In this document: piece after piece, positions 57,401 to 61,138 of the stretch
Layout of the letters: every line of letters begins with the position of its first letter
Numbering within the stretch: position 1 is the stretch's first letter
Origin: Gnetum montanum
Lineage: Eukaryota; Streptophyta; Gnetopsida; Gnetales; Gnetaceae
Direction of reading: 5' to 3'
Assembly (NCBI GenBank): GCA_015680685.1
Contig: MNCI01029535.1
Coordinates: 79,509-140,646 of the forward strand
Length of the DNA stretch: 61,138 bases
Notes under the pieces: model-generated
The model's input: only the letters and a program-made list of their open reading frames with translations
The model's database searches: none
Told to the model about the DNA's origin: nothing
Made by a program: the position numbers and the translations under genes

Positions 57401-57739
57401 AGACTCTTGACACTTAAACTCAGGCCACCAATGACAAGAAAAATAACAACATTAACAACATAAAATATACAATGTGAAGTGATCAACAAAAATTTGTTCA
57501 ACTGGCCATGCTAAACAAGAGAGATGGTGAGTGTAAGATTGTATGAAAAAGATTCATTGATCTATTGAAGATTAAATAGCAAGTTCCCAACAAACACCTC
57601 ATCCTCTCTCTTGTTAAAGATCCTTTGTTCACTTTTGCAACATTGTATCATGTTTCACTATTGGTCTTATCCTTATATTCCCTTTTTAGAGCATCCAAAA
57701 ATTGCTAGACAACATATGGACCATGGCATATTAAGGTTT

Positions 57740-57880
57740 AAAATTGGCTAGCACTGTGGCCTGCTAAGGCTTGAAACTGGCAACATTATGACCTACTAAG
57801 GCCTAAAAATTGCAATGTTATGGTCTACTAGGACCTACAAGTAGTAAAGTAATGGCTTGCTAGGACCTAAAACTAGTGAG
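57740..57880 (+). repeat. 'ctactaaggcctaaaa' minisatellite, first cluster in F
   Basis: Four to five units of about 30-35 bp of the form gcaacattatgacctactaaggcctaaa. Confidence 0.8.
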
Positions 57881-58710
57881 CATAATGAATTTTTAGCCGA
57901 TCTACCTAATGACATCGTATACGAGTTTACTTATATGGATATACCTTGGTGAAAAATTATCATTATGAAATGTTTTTATCTACTAATTTAAGTTTATGGA
58001 ATCATTACATTTACCATCTATCTATGTAAAGAATATAAAACATAAAAATCTAAAACTAACATGTAGCCATAGTCACATTGTGTGACAACAATCAAAGAAT
58101 ACCAAAATGTCCATATGTCCATGGCCATAGTTACATCATGCATCATACAATAATAAAACATTAGATTGCCATCAATGAATTCATCAAGTAGATAAAAAGT
58201 GAAGTCATGGAAGGAAGAGCAGCATGTCATCACCAACTACATCAATGTCATCATGTGAAGCCTACAAAAAACATTAGTGATCATTATAGCCATAACACAT
58301 GAACATTAAAACCATTAAAAAAAAGGAACCACATGGACGTAATTAGATAATGAGCATAGAAAGTTAGCTTAATATAATACTCTTACTATGATAATAAGGA
58401 TCATAAATAAGAATAATGATTAAAAAGAGTATTTGATATTCAGTGGAGATAATGCAATAAAGGATCAACAACAAATAAAAACAAAACTCAACATAAGAGA
58501 ATAGTAGCCATCAAAATAAAACCATGGGTCGTATTGTTTCTTAGGTAACAAGTCAATATACCAAATCTTTTGTACCATTGATTATTGAAAGATAAATGAC
58601 AAAGACATATCTCAATGACAAGAATAATTAAACAAGCTAAGAGTAGTCCGCTTACATTGCCTCATTAGTTAAAACCTTGATATACTGCCATGAAAAGATG
58701 TTATTCATTG

Positions 58711-58711
58711 G

Positions 58712-58743
<32 letters not shown>
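58711..58743. repeat. (AT)n microsatellite
   Basis: An uninterrupted run of about 16 ta/at dinucleotides. Confidence 0.95.
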
Positions 58744-58748
<5 letters not shown>

Positions 58749-59839
58749 ACAAAATTTGGTTCTAGGCTATCATTCAATACATAATAATTTCATCTACCCA
58801 TCTCTATATATTCCTACCATGGCTCGTCATGGCCTTAAAATGGTAAAAATGTAACTTTATTCAACTACATTCTCCCATCATTTAACATCAATAAGACCTT
58901 ATTTAACATAATTTTATGTAGTTTTGACCATCATTTGACCTTCATGTGATACCATTATGAATCATTCGACCTATGTTTCACCTTGTTTGCTTTAACTTAC
59001 CTCTTATAACCTTTATTGACCACATTTAACTTTTTTTTAGCCTCTAATTGATATTAAGTGATGGAGTTTGACCATATTTGACCATCATTTGACACCATGT
59101 GACTATGGCTCTCTAAGACCTTAAACTAGCAACATGGCCTGCTAAGGCCTAAAATTGACAAACTATAACCGTAGTTGATCATGTTTGACCTTATACTACC
59201 CCAAGTGACCTTTGTTAACCATGTTTTGGCCTAACTTGACATCGATTTAATTCTTTTTGACCCACTTTTGCTTTATTATTAGAGTATTTTTCATTGTTTT
59301 AACATTATGTAATCATTTTATTACGTAGGTGTCACTTGATGTGCTTATCTTGTCATGCAGGGTGAAGGTAGGAGGATGAGGAAGGAAATTGGACTAGCCT
59401 TAAAGCTTGAGTAAACCCCTCTCGTGATGTTGTGAAATTAAGTTCACCTTAAATATCCAAACCTTGAGCCTTGAAACCACTTCAATATACAATCATAACA
59501 CCTTGAAGTAGCCTAACTACTATTAACCTTGAAGCCAAAAACATCATGAAGGGTCCCTTAGTTTGAATTCCCATCTAAGACCATGATGGTGAGGAGACAA
59601 CACAAAGAACTAAGTTTCTCACTAGAACTTAAGCCTACTCATGACCTCATCAAGCCCTTGCTATGTAACATTGAAGCCATCATATACCCCGAATTATGCC
59701 TAGCACTCACATGATTGTTTGTAGTATTGTTTACCATTGTTGACAAGTTGCAACGAATGAGTGATGTTGACAACTTTGATGACCTACAATAAATGAGCCT
59801 ACATGACATCTTTTCATGATAGAGGGATATCTTGCTATG

Positions 59840-59985
59840 GCTTACCAATGCCTTAAAGCATGACACAACTTGCTAAGGTCTTAAATCAACACCATGGTTT
59901 GCTATGATCTTAAACTAGCACCATGGCCTACTAGGGCTTTAAATTATTACCATGGCTCACCATAGCCTTAAACTAGCAACATTGG
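59840..59985 (+). repeat. 'ctaaggcct' minisatellite, second cluster in F
   Basis: Four to five units such as aaactagcaccatggcctac then tagggctttaaattattacc, period about 30 bp, the same family as the cluster at 57740-57880. Confidence 0.75.
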
Positions 59986-60910
59986 TAACTTGGGTAGCTT
60001 GGTTTTATCATTTCATGTGGCCTATATGCATTGTAATGTTATAACATGCTTTTTTTTTTGCTTGGTTTTCTTATTTTCTTGGAGTTGTGTTTGCCAGATG
60101 AAGTGTGGGATCATTGCAAGGGTGCAACTCTTTACAGCAGTAAGTCATCACATGACTTCAATTTGTAAGATTTGGTGAGTTTATTTTACTATGTCAAGAG
60201 TGCTTGTACCATTGCCATCCATCTAGCACCACTCCTTGAGCCTAGTGCCGTAGCCTCATTATAGCCTTCCATATCTTGAAGAACAATGTTACGCTGTGTT
60301 TGCCACTCATGCACTATAGATAGATGCTACCTCTTCATCATGCTCCATTTTCAAGTCCACTTGAATGTAACACCGCTCATTTAGTGGAAAACCATTAAGT
60401 TAATAGTGTAACACATCTTTCTTCAGTGGGAAAACCAAGTCCTTTGGGTGTAATGTAACTCACTTAATGGGAAGACCATATCAAACTAGCCCTGGCAATG
60501 AAACCCAGTGAAGGTTTCACCAAAAAAAGAAAAAAAAAGAAAAACACAAGGGAATGAAAATTGCCAAGAGGATGAATGACCCATGAAGCCTCAAAGTCCA
60601 ATGGCCAAAGACATCTTGGAGCAAAGTGATTGGGTTCTCAAATGCACTTGCTGAGCGAACAACACTTCAAAACATGATAATGTCATGCTATAGCCATGAT
60701 GACTAACACTTGGAAAGTATTGTTAGCCTTCATGATCATTTCCTATGACCTCATTGCCATCTTATCATCATAGCCTTATTGCATCATCACATGCACTCTT
60801 CGACATGGTTTGACATGACTAGATTAAGCACAAAGAGGGAACATTAGTGGTGGACCTATAGTGGTGTTTTATATTCTTTATTGATACCTCTTGGGTCAAT
60901 CCTCTAGACA

Positions 60911-60927
60911 GCAAAAAGAGGAACCAT
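60911..60927 (+). promoter_or_regulatory. Polypurine tract of element F
   Basis: gcaaaaagaggaaccat directly precedes the TGAAACACC start of the 3' LTR. E has acaaagaggatccaa in the same place. Confidence 0.7.
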
Positions 60928-61138
60928 TGAAACACCATGAAAATTTGCATGTTGTAGCCATTTTCATCATGAAGCCTTCACCCCATGAAACCTAAGGCAA
61001 AACTTCATTGTAAATTTGAAGGTTGTAACCCATGGAGGGAAATCTCACATACTGTATACTTTTGGGGCTCAAAAATACCTCACAAGTAGTCAAAGCGTTA
61101 TTACCTAAGTAAAAAAAAGTTACATAGTATCTATATTT
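60928..61138 (+). mobile_element. 3' LTR of element F, cut by window end
   Basis: 211 bp aligned from TGAAACACCATGAAAATTTG onward with 51474-51684, with only a small number of differences. The remaining part, about 1.25 kb, lies outside the window. Confidence 0.85.

Larger units (their letters stand above)
57401..60910 (+). mobile_element. Non-coding 3' internal region of F
   Basis: About 3.5 kb without any RT, RNase H or integrase motif. It holds the minisatellite at 57740-57880, an (AT)n run, the tttgacc array (58880-59290), a second minisatellite cluster (59840-59985), and segments collinear with E's 3' region (for example ggactagccttaaagcttgagtaa near 59391 with its E counterpart around 39235). 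Confidence 0.7.

Noticed and set aside
1-61138. tRNA, rRNA and host exon search by eye
   Set aside because: No tRNA arms with the GGTTCGAATCC-type loop, no rRNA-like blocks, and no convincing exon series outside retroelement coding. A covariance-model scan could overrule this.

Overview
The window looks like intergenic DNA from a large seed-plant genome. It is AT-rich, has no host gene that I can defend, and is almost wholly built of old, broken retrotransposons nested in one another. Most copies carry many stops and frameshifts, and CpG is scarce except in two stretches. That picture (Athila- and Tat-like Ty3/gypsy, Ty1/copia, an L1-type LINE, very slow removal of dead copies) fits a gymnosperm best. 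This is an inference; no single sequence proves the taxon.

Layout. 1-2432: 3' end and 3' LTR of a plus-strand LTR element that keeps its CpGs. 2433-4471: unassigned, with a decayed minus-strand ORF. 4472-11598: minus-strand Athila-like Ty3/gypsy element 'D' (LTR, polypurine tract, integrase, RNase H, RT, protease, gag). 11599-16600: minus-strand Ty1/copia 'A', 5'-truncated, containing a solo LTR with target-site duplication (TSD) TTAAT. 16600-17710 and 23906-24376: two halves of the gag/leader of gypsy element 'C', split by a structurally complete copia 'B' (17711-23900, TSD GGGCT). 24377 to at least 25161: LTR of C. 25850-30950: low-information DNA with a degenerate 'gtggtagagc...tgtagagc' repeat and a probable copia LTR. 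31080-37105: plus-strand L1-type LINE, split at 32756-35571 by a 2.8 kb LTR-like insertion with TSD AAAGC. 37110-50615: minus-strand element 'E' in a shared-LTR tandem arrangement. 51474-61138: plus-strand element 'F' of the same superfamily, running off the window.

The most interesting part is E/F. Both carry a recognisable gag, a gag-distal zinc-finger-like domain and an aspartic protease ending in an LGRPWL-like motif. Instead of RT, RNase H and integrase, each then has several kilobases of non-coding DNA full of family-specific minisatellites before the polypurine tract and 3' LTR. Two diverged copies in opposite orientations share this plan, so it looks like a real gag-protease-only (TR-GAG-like) non-autonomous family rather than one deletion. 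E is flanked on both sides by extra internal sequence beyond its LTRs, the signature of unequal recombination between LTRs.

No cellular operon, CRISPR array, rRNA or tRNA gene was found. Functional interplay is limited to retrotransposon life-cycle logic: non-autonomous copies would depend on pol from autonomous relatives, and none of the pol genes here is intact.
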